A DNA stretch of 64,000 nucleotides, taken from assembly GCF_018143015.1 (NCBI RefSeq), contig NC_054750.1:4383501-4447500 (forward strand). The letters are read 5' to 3'. Shown in pieces: positions 1 through 11,300 of this stretch; position 1 is the stretch's first letter; the number at the start of each line of letters is the position of its first letter. A program made the translations under genes and the position numbers. The stretch comes from Lytechinus variegatus (Eukaryota; Echinodermata; Echinoidea; Temnopleuroida; Toxopneustidae). The notes under the pieces were generated by a model, which was given only the letters and a program-made list of their open reading frames with translations, had not been told where the DNA came from and ran no database searches.

Positions 1-485
1 ATCCAGAAGATATTTTTTCAGTTTTCCTTTGAAATTTTGTATTGAATTACATTGTATAATATCCTTTGAAAAAGAATTCCATAATTTTGGACCAGTAAAA
101 ACAAATGTCTTCTGTGCAAACGATGTTCTATTCAGAGGTAAATGAAAGGAACTCGCCTGGCGAGTAAAGTGCTTATGAATTGTATTATTTTTTACAAACA
201 TATTATTAAAAGGTAACGGTAATTGTTTATTAATAAACTTGTACATTAACTGTCCGAGTTGAAAAGAATATAAATCTTTAACCTTCAAGACTTTATTTTT
301 CAAAAACAGAATATTTGTATGTGCCCTGAATTCTGCATGACTAATAATACGAATCGCTCTTTTTTGTAATATAAAAAGTCTATTAATTTGAGAATTCGCT
401 GCGTTACCCCATGCAACAACTCCGTAATTCAGATAAGGTAAAATTAACGTTGAATATAATGATAACAAAATATAATCTGTCGCGG
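1..485 (-). mobile_element. LINE fragment, C-terminal end of reverse-transcriptase ORF
   Basis: Read on the minus strand, this encodes the typical C-terminal tail of a CR1/L2-type LINE polyprotein: a motif LPYLNYGVVAWGNAA (about 390-440), then LFILQKRAIRII, then GPKLWNSF near 90-110. The motif order is that of the conserved region after the RT domain in many animal LINEs. The left end leaves the window, so the 3' UTR is not seen; upstream it stops near 485. Family assignment to CR1/L2 type is from memory of the motif style. Confidence 0.75.
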
Positions 486-522
486 GGATGTTCCGTCAAG
501 CGGGAGATAATCTAAACACAGT

Positions 523-833
523 GGCCCGTATTCTGATAGCAGGTATAACTTAAACTCGGGTTTAAAGTTGTGGTTTAAGTATGGGAAGCCGAAGAGTATC
601 GAAATTTTTATTAAGTTGTATGTTTATGTTTACTCTGCTCTTTCCTGATTCATCGATGGTGAAGACAATTATTTATCTATACTTCCTAGACAATTATGAA
701 TGATTTGAGAGTCAAATGAGCTGAAGTATGATATCTCTACTGTTAGTGATTTAGGTAACGATTGGCTATCCATACTTAAACCACAACTTTAAACCTGAGT
801 TGTTGAGTTAAACCTGCTATCGGAATACCGGCC
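523..833. mobile_element. MITE with long terminal inverted repeats
   Basis: The left end (GGCCCGTATTCTGATAGCAG, then TTTAAAGTTGTGGTTTAAG) is mirrored by the right end, which reads as its reverse complement with a few mismatches. The arms are roughly 70 bp and the unit about 310 bp, with no coding capacity. A related sequence lies near 59.8-60.1 kb. No clear target-site duplication was found. Confidence 0.75.
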
Positions 834-954
834 AGTGTGTGTCTGTGTGTATCTCACTCAGCCACATACAGATAACACCGTTTTCAGCTTATCCCCCACT
901 TACAGGGACACCCCGGGATCTGTGTTTGGTTGTGTGAGTGTTCCGGTCATTCCA

Positions 955-1535
955 AATTTTGGTTTTATCTTCCTGTGACTTCTTTGTGGAAGAAACTATG
1001 GAATTCCTTTACAATTGATATAAAACAATGCAATTCTATACAAATGTTCAAAAAACGACTTGACCTATTTCACCTCAATTATTACTAAATATTTAATTCA
1101 TCAATTACAAATTAAGCATTCAGTGTTAAGTAGGAAACATTTAATAATTTGTATACACTGTGAATGATTCATATCTATAATTCTTTTTAATATGATGCAT
1201 ATGATTTGTATTATATTAATGTTTATAATACATAATGTAAATATTGTTATGTTTTTTGTCTGTTTCGTTTTTACAAAAAAAGCAATTCAGATGCTATAAA
1301 CACGTATTTACAACATTAAGGGGGCCTACATTTTACAAGCTCTGCTTTTCAGTTGGACCTCCCTTTCAATTATTTATATATCTCGATTTGATGATTGTCT
1401 ATTGTAATTTTAGAATGATATTTATTTTTGGTATGTACTTCAATGTGATTATATGTTACTATGTCAGTTGTATCATAATTGTAAATATGAAATTGAAAGT
1501 GGAAAATAAAATAATTGAATTGAATTGTGATAGAG
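955..1535 (+). mobile_element. LINE 3' end (ORF tail, 3' UTR and short-repeat tail)
   Basis: The frame at about 958-1086 reads LWNSFTIDIKQCNSIQMFKK, the usual C-terminus of a CR1/L2-like LINE. It is followed by about 400 bp of AT-rich 3' UTR that ends with AATAAAATAATTGAATTGAATTG. It is on the opposite strand to the LINE fragment at the window start, and the two share the NSF..DI.QCNSIQ motif, so both come from related families. Confidence 0.7.
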
Positions 1536-2263
1536 TCAATCACTGTGAAGAGAATTTATCATTTACTTAAAAGTTTGTTTAATTCTATCTCATTTTACTA
1601 AAATTTGGTCTTCCTTTTTCCATTTTGTGACTTTGGATTTTGAAACCAATTGATACAAGGGGCTCATAGGCTCTCTCTGTGTGATGAACCAATTTCTTAA
1701 CTATTTAATTAATGGCATGCTCTTATTAAAAGATTATTGAAGCCAGCCTGTGTAAAAATATTTTTCATTTTGGCAGAGTAGAATTTATGCAGTGTCTTTG
1801 TAAAAGCTAGACCAGGACCCAATTTCATAAGACTTGTTACAACAAAATTACAATAACAGTATAAAACTACTGAAACCTCCAAATATAATTGGCTGGTATT
1901 TGTTATAGACATTAAGCATTTGCTCATATAAAAAAAGTCTTTCTGAAACGGGTCCCAGTTTCTTTTGGAACCGAGTTTGTATTGCTATTTCCAGCAATTC
2001 CTATTTTTCTGTTAAGGATTTTGAAAAATACCGTAATCTTTAAATATCTCGACAAAATGAGGTCTGTCTTATTTATTGCTTCTTCTTTCTTCCTCTCATG
2101 GTCCGTAGAGAATATGTTATGCGCCAATTTTATGTTTTCGTAATTCAGTTTGTCTATATCTCATTTTACTATACTGTATATGAAATTATCATTCTCATTG
2201 CTTATTTATATCTATTCATGATTTATTATTATTCAAATAAGTATTTCATATGTGCCTCTTTAC

Positions 2264-2265
2264 AG
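2264..2265 (+). promoter_or_regulatory. Probable splice acceptor of a 5' UTR intron
   Basis: A pyrimidine-rich run followed by TTTACAG sits 34 bp before the ATG of the FAMeT-repeat gene. This suggests that the whole coding region is in one exon and that a non-coding first exon lies upstream. The upstream exon itself was not identified. Confidence 0.45.
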
Positions 2266-2299
2266 GAGTTTTCCTTGATATTATCCAACATCCATCAAT

Positions 2300-3814
2300 A
2301 TGAACGCAGTTGTAGCTGGTCTTCTGATCATCTTCACTAACATTATATCTTCAGGGTATGGAGACATCGTGGATGTTGATTATTCCGAGGAGTTTCTTGA
2401 CGCCTCTAGTGTGACACTGCAAACAAATCCAAACCAAGGGTTCGTTTACGACTTTTTACCACCTATCCCAACGGCAAATCAACAGTTCTTCATCTTCAGG
2501 TTCCGGGTGAAGTCTGGAGGTGAAACGCACGTAGCCCTGGCAGACCACCAGCTTGGACAAGGGTCTTGGTACGATATAGTCTTCGGTATCAACAAAAACA
2601 GGTACACCGCCGTTCGACGATGTGAACGGCAAAACTGCCATGAGCTGGCCGCTGTCATGATGCCAGATGCTGTCAGTCTCGACCGAATCCATGACCTCTG
2701 GATAGGGTACAACTTAAATCAGGGCCTGATTTCGGTAGGGCAAGGATCACACAGCGATGCGGATCTAGAGGCGAGGACAACCGGAATGTTCCCGGTCAGC
2801 AATCTTGGATTTAGTACCGCCCAAGGAACCATTGGCTATTGGTGGTTCCCTGCCGAGCATCTCGTCGTCCAAGGATGTGGGAGTTTGTTGTACCAAGTTG
2901 ACAATCAGTACAAATTCCGATACACTCTCCCGGTCATTCCTCGCTCATCGGCCACCAATCTCGACTTTAAGTTCTCCGCGAATGCTAATAGTAATGTGCG
3001 TATCCTTCTGGCCTCGGAAGTGGGTCTCAGCGACCAGGAACCTGCATACGAGATCATAATCGGTTCAGAGGGAAACAGGAAATCTGAGATCCGTCGTTGT
3101 GTGAACGCAGTAGAATGCTGCCCAGTTGTTGCTTCGGCGAACACCCCTGATATTCTAGACAACAGTCTTGGAAACCAGGAATTCCACATCATGTACAATG
3201 GTGGGTTACTGAAGGTGTTCTTAGAGGACGATGACACCCCGATTCTAACCAGCTTTGACCCTAACCCCGTCTCGGTCAGAGCAATCGGTTATTCTCAAGG
3301 ACCTCATCAAGGCGGATACTTTGACTTCCCTGCTCAGGGATTTGCATTGGGTTTGCTGGTGTTTGACACCGAAGGCGATGGGGTATATAACTCGGATCTA
3401 CCCATCGTCCCTCAAGACAGAGCTTTCAATCTGCACATCTCATTCTTAGTGAGGGCCGCCCGTTCTGTTCTTGTTCTCTTTTCACCAGAAATTGACTTTC
3501 TTAACTACGACGGCTGGGAATATGAGATACTTCTCGGCGGGTGGAATAACCAGAAATCAGCCATTCGCAAATGCAAAAACTGTGGCTCTGTGCGATCAAT
3601 GAGCCACGTTACGCTCGACCCCAATGAATTTCGAATGATCACAGTCACCATCAACAACGGGGATCTTAGGGTATACGCAGGTGACCGTGAAGAACTGATT
3701 GTTTCTTTACAAGAAAGGCCTCAGAACGCGTTTGGCATCAAAAGAGTCGCTGTCACCACTCTTCAGAGAGAAAAAGGCCGTTTCGTTTTTGAGCCGTGTA
3801 ACCTCTACAAATGA
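2300..3814 (+). CDS. Secreted protein with three FAMeT (Methyltransf_FA) repeats
   Basis: The 504-residue protein starts with a signal peptide (about residues 1-21, hydrophobic core VVAGLLIIFTNII). Three repeats of about 150 residues follow (about 38-185, 195-345, 350-500). Each has the core motif Y-[DE]-I-x-[FIL]-G-x(2)-x-N-x-[KRY]-x-x-[AIV]-R-R/K: YDIVFGINKNRYTAVRR at 91-107, YEIIIGSEGNRKSEIRR at 250-266 and YEILLGGWNNQKSAIRK at 408-424. This is the signature of the domain first named from crustacean farnesoic acid O-methyltransferase (Pfam Methyltransf_FA). That domain has no SAM-binding motif and is widespread in secreted invertebrate proteins, so methyltransferase activity should not be assumed. 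Repeat 3 is closest to the consensus; repeats 1 and 2 carry extra cysteines. The coding part is intronless. GC content is clearly above the flanks, as expected for real coding sequence. Confidence 0.9.
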   Translation: MNAVVAGLLIIFTNIISSGYGDIVDVDYSEEFLDASSVTLQTNPNQGFVYDFLPPIPTANQQFFIFRFRVKSGGETHVALADHQLGQGSWYDIVFGINKNRYTAVRRCERQNCHELAAVMMPDAVSLDRIHDLWIGYNLNQGLISVGQGSHSDADLEARTTGMFPVSNLGFSTAQGTIGYWWFPAEHLVVQGCGSLLYQVDNQYKFRYTLPVIPRSSATNLDFKFSANANSNVRILLASEVGLSDQEPAYEIIIGSEGNRKSEIRRCVNAVECCPVVASANTPDILDNSLGNQEFHIMYNGGLLKVFLEDDDTPILTSFDPNPVSVRAIGYSQGPHQGGYFDFPAQGFALGLLVFDTEGDGVYNSDLPIVPQDRAFNLHISFLVRAARSVLVLFSPEIDFLNYDGWEYEILLGGWNNQKSAIRKCKNCGSVRSMSHVTLDPNEFRMITVTINNGDLRVYAGDREELIVSLQERPQNAFGIKRVAVTTLQREKGRFVFEPCNLYK

Positions 3815-3874
3815 GAGGACGGCATAAATTAGTGCAGAGCTCCAAATACTGTATCAGAGACCTCATAACTTGAA

Positions 3875-3880
3875 AATAAA
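3875..3880 (+). terminator. Polyadenylation signal AATAAA
   Basis: An AATAAA lies 61 bp after the stop codon of the FAMeT-repeat gene, in an otherwise non-coding AT-rich stretch. Position and context fit a cleavage/polyadenylation signal for that gene. Confidence 0.55.
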
Positions 3881-4575
3881 TTAATCGCTCAGATGGAGCA
3901 TTTTTAAAAAAGTTTATTCATTTTTCGTTTTGAATGACCACTTAAAGAAGTCGCACATTACAATATTACAAAATCTAAGCGGAAGGTTAAAAATGGAAAT
4001 ATGATAAGTGCGAGGTCACTCAGGAAATGAATAATTGGTATTATTATAATCATTATTTCATATTGTTAATGATCATTATAATTAAATCAGTAATTCATTG
4101 TAAAAATCATTACTGCAGAAGTGGATCCAGGAGGAGTATACATGTATGTATACAATAGTATTTCTCAAACCATATTGGGCGGTCTCAAGTACGGTGTTGG
4201 CCTTTGTGTTGAAATTTGGATTGCTTCCCCTAGCTCCAAAACTTATTCAGAGTTTGTAAAACTGATCCAGATCACATTATTGACATCTCAACAAATACTG
4301 AGTAACTTTTCGGGACCATCTTCATTTTATGTTTGCCTTTATAATCGTGTAAAAATTCACCCATCACCAACACTCCAAAGGTCAACAATGAACTTGAAAT
4401 CACCCATTGTGCTAGTACTACATCTAATCCAGCTAAGTCTGTACCTAAGAAGTAGAATGATAGTAGTAGTGACGTGGTGGTGGTGAAATTAGCTCTACAT
4501 AAAGCAGTAGTCATCATCAGAACATGTAGTTGAATTTATTGATACATTTCAATATCTGTATCATTAGTAGGTTCA
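3881..4575. other. Spacer, nothing recognised
   Basis: AT-rich sequence between the FAMeT-repeat gene and the next foldback element. A 121-codon open frame at 4121-4486 has no family features and no flanking splice signals I could use, so no gene is called. Confidence 0.5.
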
Positions 4576-4791
4576 CTGGCGGATCCGGGGGGGGGGGCAA
4601 AGCACAAAGGCACAATTTACATTTTTAATATAGAAAATGCTGTTAGAACGGAAGTTCCCTCCCCCTTGAAGGTGAAGACATTCGTGGACGAAATAACAAA
4701 ATTTTTTGGTTGACTTCTTGCTTTGCTTGTCAAAATTTTTCCTCACGAAATTGTGCCCCCCCCCCTTGGAAAATCGTGGATCCGCCCCTGG
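4576..4791. mobile_element. Short foldback repeat with G-run/C-run arms
   Basis: The left end CTGGCGGATCC followed by ten Gs is mirrored by a C-run followed by GGATCCGCCCCTGG at the right. A one-sided relative lies at about 23317-23336 (GGCGGATCC then C-run). About 215 bp, no ORF. Confidence 0.6.
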
Positions 4792-5211
4792 TTAGAATTA
4801 TTGTTATTATCTACCAGCAATCATTTTAATCATAGCTTTCATTCATCATTATTCATAAAATGTTAAGGCCTACATGTATTTTTACTGCTCTTCCAAGTAA
4901 GATGCATAGAGTATTCAATCTAATGAAGATATGAATGTAGATTTGTAGTCCAAATTAAAGCGAGTTAAAAAAATAAATTTCATGTTTATGATTTTTTTGT
5001 CATTTGTTATCATACCTTTGATAGATGTTTTTAATTATTCTAAGAAGTTTGACAAATGGAAGCAAGTTAAATATGAATTTTAAGGTTTTTGTATTTTCAT
5101 GAATCACTTGGTGCCATCTTTCCTCTGACCAATATTTAGTTTACAGATATTAATCCTAACTTACTGGGGGGAGACTTTCCAGCCCTTCCACATTTTTGAC
5201 TTTCAGCTAAG

Positions 5212-5632
5212 TTAAGGCCATCGCATACCTTACGACCCGACTGGTCTACGACTGGCTTGCATCTGAGTGAGGGGAGATGTGACGTCACAGCTCGTCGCTT
5301 GAGAGTCGCAGACCGGTCAGAGACATATGGCAAGGAAAATCCTAAGGATTTGACATGTTGAATCCTTATGACTGGATTGCAAGCTCAATCCAACTTCCAG
5401 CCAATCAGATAGAGTTGCACGGTGTGATATGATATACAATGTACATACGCCGTAGTAAGCACCATTTCTCAGTTGCTATGGCAAAAAGCGCATGTGAGTC
5501 GCAAACAGCATGGTAGTCGGATCGCAAGGTGTACAGTGTCGATGCTTACGACTCCACTGCGATTCATCTCTACTCACAAAGTTGCAAGCAAGTCATAGAC
5601 CAGTTGGGTCATAAGGTGTGCGGTGGCCTTTA
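5212..5632. mobile_element. MITE with about 65-bp terminal inverted repeats
   Basis: The left arm starts TTAAGGCCATCGCATACCTT and continues with CTGGTCTACGACTGGCTTGC. The right arm is the reverse complement with scattered mismatches (TAAAGGCCACCGCACACCTT). No transposase reading frame. Total about 420 bp. Confidence 0.75.
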
Positions 5633-5717
5633 GAGTTCAAGGTAAGACATGATGATTTAGAATTTGCTCCCTCCTGCCAAGGAAATCAAAGGCAGACATT
5701 AAGTTAGTTCTGTTACC

Positions 5718-5812
5718 CCTCTTCTTTCTCTCTCTCTCTCTCCCTCTCTTTCTCTCCCTCTCTTTCTCTCCCTCTCTTTCTCTCCCTCTCTTTCTCCCTT
5801 CTCCACATTCCA
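5718..5812. repeat. Pyrimidine microsatellite (CT-rich, 14-bp higher unit)
   Basis: A (CT)n core followed by about four near-perfect copies of CCCTCTCTTTCTCT. Open frames across it are low-complexity artefacts. Confidence 0.85.
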
Positions 5813-6091
5813 TAAAAACTAATAAAAACAGAGATCTTGGTGTTCTTTCATGATTATTTAACAATAAAAATTGATAGCGATACATTCAAGTACATGTATT
5901 CAAAATGCATTAGATCATCTTCTTTTCAAAGACATATCATGGTTACCTAATCAATTAATGTCAATGACTCGCACGCCCATGCTTGGATGGACAGTCAAAC
6001 AAACATATTTTTTATAAGAATCAGAAATTGCTGATATGCTATTAAACACAATTTTACACCCACAGATCATGTATGTTCCCGCATGCAGACC

Positions 6092-6275
6092 AGGGGGCCG
6101 TTTCAAAAAGCTGTTCGTAAGTTAAGAGCGACTTTAAGAACGACTGGTGATCCTTTCTCGTGGTAAATGGTATGTACCGAATGTTAATTGGTGATGGTTT
6201 AGCGCGTAAGAAAGGTTCACCAGTCGTTCTTAAAGTCGCTCTTAACTTACGAGCAGCTTTATGAAACGGCACCCA
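6092..6275. mobile_element. MITE, AAGCTG-CGTAAGTTAAGAGCGAC family, copy 1
   Basis: Nearly palindromic 184-bp unit. The left arm GGGCCGTTTCAAAAAGCTG...GTAAGTTAAGAGCGAC and the right arm are reverse complements over about 55 bp. Two further copies of the same family lie at 12939-13100 and 15924-16100. Confidence 0.8.
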
Positions 6276-7331
6276 GGTGACTGGGCAATTCGATGTTGTT
6301 CCTTCAGCTTTTTTAACCCGAACTTCACCGAGGGGAGGGGAAGGAAGGGGCTTTTCAGCCCCCACTACTCTTAAAACTTTTTGTGATATATCTGCTGCGC
6401 AAAATTTGTTGACCACGCTGTTCGCAAACTTTTTTACTCTTAATTCTCGCTCAACTTTTGAGACCAAATTTGTGGCACCTGGGCAGACAGTTACGAAAGT
6501 AAGCAACATTATGTTAGTGCATGTCAGTCCAAAACTGCTCTGAATTTATCATGTACAGACCTGTACATAGTCAGTACAACATCTGTTTCATCCAAAATTC
6601 ATGAATGAGTGATTTTTCTCACTTTTATTGACAAAGGTCATCTAATTTGATGCTATCCATGACTTACATAATGTACCTGATGATAAAAAAGAAAATAAAA
6701 TAAAAGCAAAGATACAACACAAAGAAATACACATGAAATTTAACAATAAAATAGATTTTGGTACCAGAAGTGCTTTCCTCTTTACCTTTTTTAGGAATGC
6801 TATCAAGAACCTTTTCACCAAAAAATTATATTTTGAGGAGCTTTATTTCGTGAATAAGAGCAAAAAGTTTGATTTCATGAATACATTTATATAGCATATT
6901 TAATTCATATAAAAAAATATATGAAAAGTAGATTATGCCATTTTCTACCTTTGTGCAAATTGTTGTCACAATCATGTGATCTGCGGCCAAGATATTAGGA
7001 GGTCCTATAGCCCTAAAAGCCCCCCCCCCCCATCCTTTGGACTTGAAGTTTCAAAATAGTCAAGGTAAGTAAAGGTTAGTTTCCATATACATGCATATAT
7101 TGTTTTAATTACCACTGGGACCTTGGCCATGAAACTAATCGGATCATTGTTATTCCTTTGTGCATATGAGCCAAGTTTTAATTGACCCATAAAACAGTTC
7201 TTTAGTTAACGTATGAACGATAAAGGGACTTTAAAACTACTCTTTTATAATGTAGGTGGTCAATGAAAAATAAGAAATGTCTAAAAGTTCTTTTTCAGCA
7301 ATGTAAGTAAATAATTGAAATGGTATCTCCA

Positions 7332-8317
7332 CTATTGAATTTCCACTTCATGCTGTACAATTTGCGCTCCTTCAAGTAAATGATGAGCTGCAGTATGCTG
7401 CTTGAAATCTTCAAGCGTCCCAAGCACATCTTCGCAAGTATTGCACTGAAACACTGCAGCAGGTGCTGCTTGCAGACCATGTTTCCTCTTGCACCTTGCA
7501 AGGCTCCGCTTGTTCTTGAATTTCTTTAGGCAAATGTCACACTCGTAGCTGGATGCACCCTGGTGAACCCTTAGATGATCTTGTAGATCCCCTTTATGAC
7601 AGAAGCGTTGCTGGCATAGGTGGCACTGGTGGTTCTTGATACCAAGGTGATGCTCTATGTGTTTCTTAAGGTCACATTTCTTTTTGAAGCCTTTCCCGCA
7701 AATCTCACACAAGATACGATTCTCCCCTGTATGGATGAGTCTATGGTACTTTAGGGTGAAAGCACTAGAGAGGACCTTTCCGCATTGTTCACAGACAAAC
7801 CTATACTTGGAATGAGTCCTTTGATGTTTGTCTAACCTAAACTGAGTAACAAAGACCTTTTCACAAATGTCACACTGATACTCTCCTCTTCCTTCATGGG
7901 AAGACCTGAAGTGGGCCTTCAAAGAACTACGACAGAAGAACTGCATCGGGCAATCAGAGCACCTGAAAGGTTTGACGCCAAAGTGCTTTTTCTTGTGGAG
8001 ACTGAGGCCTGACCTATATGAGAAGCGTTGATTGCATATATCACACTCCAAAGGTTTCTCTTTGGTATGAGTACGCATGTGAACAAGCAGTTCTGTGGTC
8101 TTCCTTCCACAAACAGGGCAATCCTTGAATGATTTCTTCTGGTGATTGGCCCTCTTGTGGCGACGTAAGCTATCCGAATCCCTGAAAGCCCTAGGGCAAG
8201 AGTCACACTTATGGCGGAGAGTTGAAAAATATCCAGTTGTTGGCCTGTCCTGTGTAAGAGTGTGCACCGTTTGAAGATCCTCTTTGCTGTAAGGCTCATT
8301 AGAGTTTACAATGTTCC
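7332..8317 (-). CDS. Last exon: about ten C2H2 zinc fingers
   Basis: Begins after a TTTTCCTTCCTAG acceptor (the ATG codons further upstream in the same frame lie in the intron) and ends at a stop at 7332. About 328 codons with C-x2-C...H-x3/4-H fingers spaced by TGE/THxKEKP-like linkers: CDSC, CPVC, CDIC, CSDC, CDIC, CEQC, CEIC, CHLC, CDIC, CNTC. Finger 2 is short (only nine residues between the second Cys and first His). Finger 9 has Cys in place of its first zinc His (SLARCKRKH). Such arrays bind DNA in a sequence-specific manner in the family. The start codon phase (one nt carried in) matches the end of the exon at 9672-9786. Confidence 0.9.
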
Positions 8318-11300
8318 CTAGGAAGGAAAATAAAAGGTCCATTACAAACATCAGCCTTTCTGTGAATATCACTAGCACACTTTGAAAGTATCTTTACCAG
8401 CTTAGGGCCATATTCTGAAAATTGTCTTAAGAGAAATATTCTTGTATCTTCAGAGTTACAACAAAATCAGTATTCTGAAATTTTTTTCTTGTGAATTTTC
8501 TGGTACGCTAACTTTCACTGAGCGCGTATGATCTCAGAGCTATGATGGGTAAAATTGATAATGGCGCATATGTGCGCAAGATAACTTATCGAGATAAAGG
8601 TATTCTGAAAATTCTCTTTTCTTTGCTTCCCTGTAAAATAAAATAAAATTTACAAGAGGTAGGGGGTTATTGTAACTTTATGGAGCAGGCAATATTTTCG
8701 GTCAAAAATAACAATTTCTTGCTGCATCCTGCAAGAACATGGTTTACAAGAGACATTTTGAAGACATTACAGAGACGGATTGGTAGAATTTTCAGCAGTA
8801 AAAAAACTGGTATTCGATGAATCTTTTCAAACAAATTATGACTAGGAGGACAGCCTCGTGTATTTCAGCACAGTAGCGCAAAAACATAAGCGTTATAAAG
8901 GGCGCAAGGGTAATTACGACTCATGCCAACAATGTGCATAATTATTTTTTAAAACAAAAATTCTATTGGGTGACCTCAGCATATGATAAGTTTAATGATT
9001 GGTTAATGATAACTTATTGGGCATGCCAGAGATAAAATTGGGGACGTCCTTACAGAATACTAATTTAAGAGAATTTTAGCGAGCTCTTATCTTGCTGATT
9101 ACAAGAAAAGTAAAGACAATTTTCAGAATACCACTCTCGGTCACATTTTCTCCAAACTTGATCTCAGTGGTTCAATGTAGGTTTGGGGTTGGAACAAAAA
9201 TCTCTGAATCAAAATATCAAAGATATCTGTGACAAGTTTCTGCGATATATGAATAAAGGTTATCAACCAATTGGAAAAAGAAAGAGAAAAAATACAGGCC
9301 TTCTTAGAACTAATAGAATTGTGGATAACTGGAGGCTTTAATGTAGTCCTCCAAGAGCTTGTCAAGATCTAAAAGGAAATCATGAAACTGAAAGACTTTG
9401 ACCTTGGAATATGTTCTGATTGCAAGTTTTCAAAATGAAATATTGTAAAGCAACTTTACATGTTGATAACGTGTGTATCCACAACTAGAATATTTTCTTG
9501 TCGGAAAGAGCTCTCAAATGTTCTGAAATTTGAGACAGCATCCCCTGAATTTCACTTAACAATATAATGCCCCTACAAAAAAGGGGATTTTTTTTAAATC
9601 AGGCTATTGAAGATGAACCTTGCTGTTCACTGATATTGGGAATGACAATTTGCTGTTGTTGATACACTTACCTTTCATTGGTAGATCATCTGTTTCCAAC
9701 CATCCATGTATTTCCATTGCATTCCCTAGATAGGTTTGCATGTACCATGGTAGCTGATGTGATGACAGATCCTCCTCAGGTGATTTCTGATGGCACGAAT
9801 AAGAAAATACAGTATTGATAATAGAATTCTTAAAATAATTCGTAAATGGTTCGTTTTTGTCTAACATTGTACAAAACTCTGCTCCTAAAAGAATGAGAGG
9901 TAAATATGTCGAGGACACTGTGGTCTAGTGGTTACCACTCTCACCTTTCAATCAAAGGGACATGGTTTCGAATCCCGGCCACAGTATGTTTTCATTCAGC
10001 AAGAAATTTATATTGTGCTGCACTCAACCCAGGTTAGGTGAATGGGTACTCAGCAGGATTAATTCCTTGAAATACAATGAGCACTAGAAGCAGCTTGAGC
10101 TAAAGGTAAATAATGATAGTGCATGCCATCTCAGCATAGATTATTTCTAGATACATGGCACTACATGTATATTCCTGCCAATTATACTCGCTGTATCTCT
10201 TCTGAGTGTACAATCTACGATAATGTAGTTGAGCTGTAGTTTGAACAAAAAGGAAGTAGCTTATCTAAAAAGGGACAAAAAATCAAGGGTCGACATAAGG
10301 TATGGCAGCATGCGGCACATAGAGAACATATTTGCCAGAAGAATGAATAATAGTATGATTGTACCATTATTACGAAATCAGTTACAGTTGGGGTAAAAAT
10401 ATGAGACCAAGTATTAAGTGCTGTATAGTATATGAATGAACCTATAATAATTATGATAGATCTTGATGATTAAATGACCACCTGGCTTGTTGAGCTCGGG
10501 ACAATCTTGTATGAATTAAAGAAATCCAATTATGATTGAATCGGTAGATCAACCAGTGATTTCTATTTTGAAACCTGGAAATAGAGATTACTAACTAACT
10601 TTAAATCAGATTACTGAATGCTTGAACAAAACTGGATAATATAATTTATGAATGTTTGAAATGTAAGATCACTAATCCCTGTTCAGATAAAGTAATGGGA
10701 CACAAGCTCAGCAACCTATTGTAAGGATATGGCAGAGATAATTTTTCCCGCTTATTCTAACAAATGAGATTTGAGCTCACAATAAAAGCTGTCTAAATTA
10801 ACATGGAAGACCTTATGACATCGTAATGAGTAGACAAAATAAATTGCAAATGAAAGGTACAATTGGCCGAAAAAACAAACACACATATCAGAATGCCAAC
10901 CATTATGAATATGAATCCAATATAAGATCTTACATTGTCATAGTCTTGACAATAGACATCATCCAATTCTCCCCTGGATGCTTTTCTCTTCATCTGACAT
11001 TGTTTACAATTCATGATGACGTCCAAGATATCTTCCCGAAGTCCACGCCAGTAAAAATAAGGGATGACCATGTCTGTGATTCTATCACGTGGGGCATGCT
11101 TTCCTAAACAAGAAACCCAAAGAATTGTTATTGGTATTCAATAGTCGATAATGCATGGAAAATGAAAATCCAGTTGAAGATAAATTTCAAAGGATTGAAA
11201 GGATAATTGTTAAAATCATCTATCAAAATTGGTTTAATAAATGGAAAAAGTTTGTCTATTTTGCATGTATATTTGAATTTTACCTGTATCAGACATGTGA

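Noticed and set aside
1244-1570. 108-codon open frame
   Set aside because: Lies in a LINE 3' UTR; AT-driven composition.
9917-9985. Functional tRNA gene
   Set aside because: T and anticodon stems have mismatches, no T-run terminator, and a SINE body follows.
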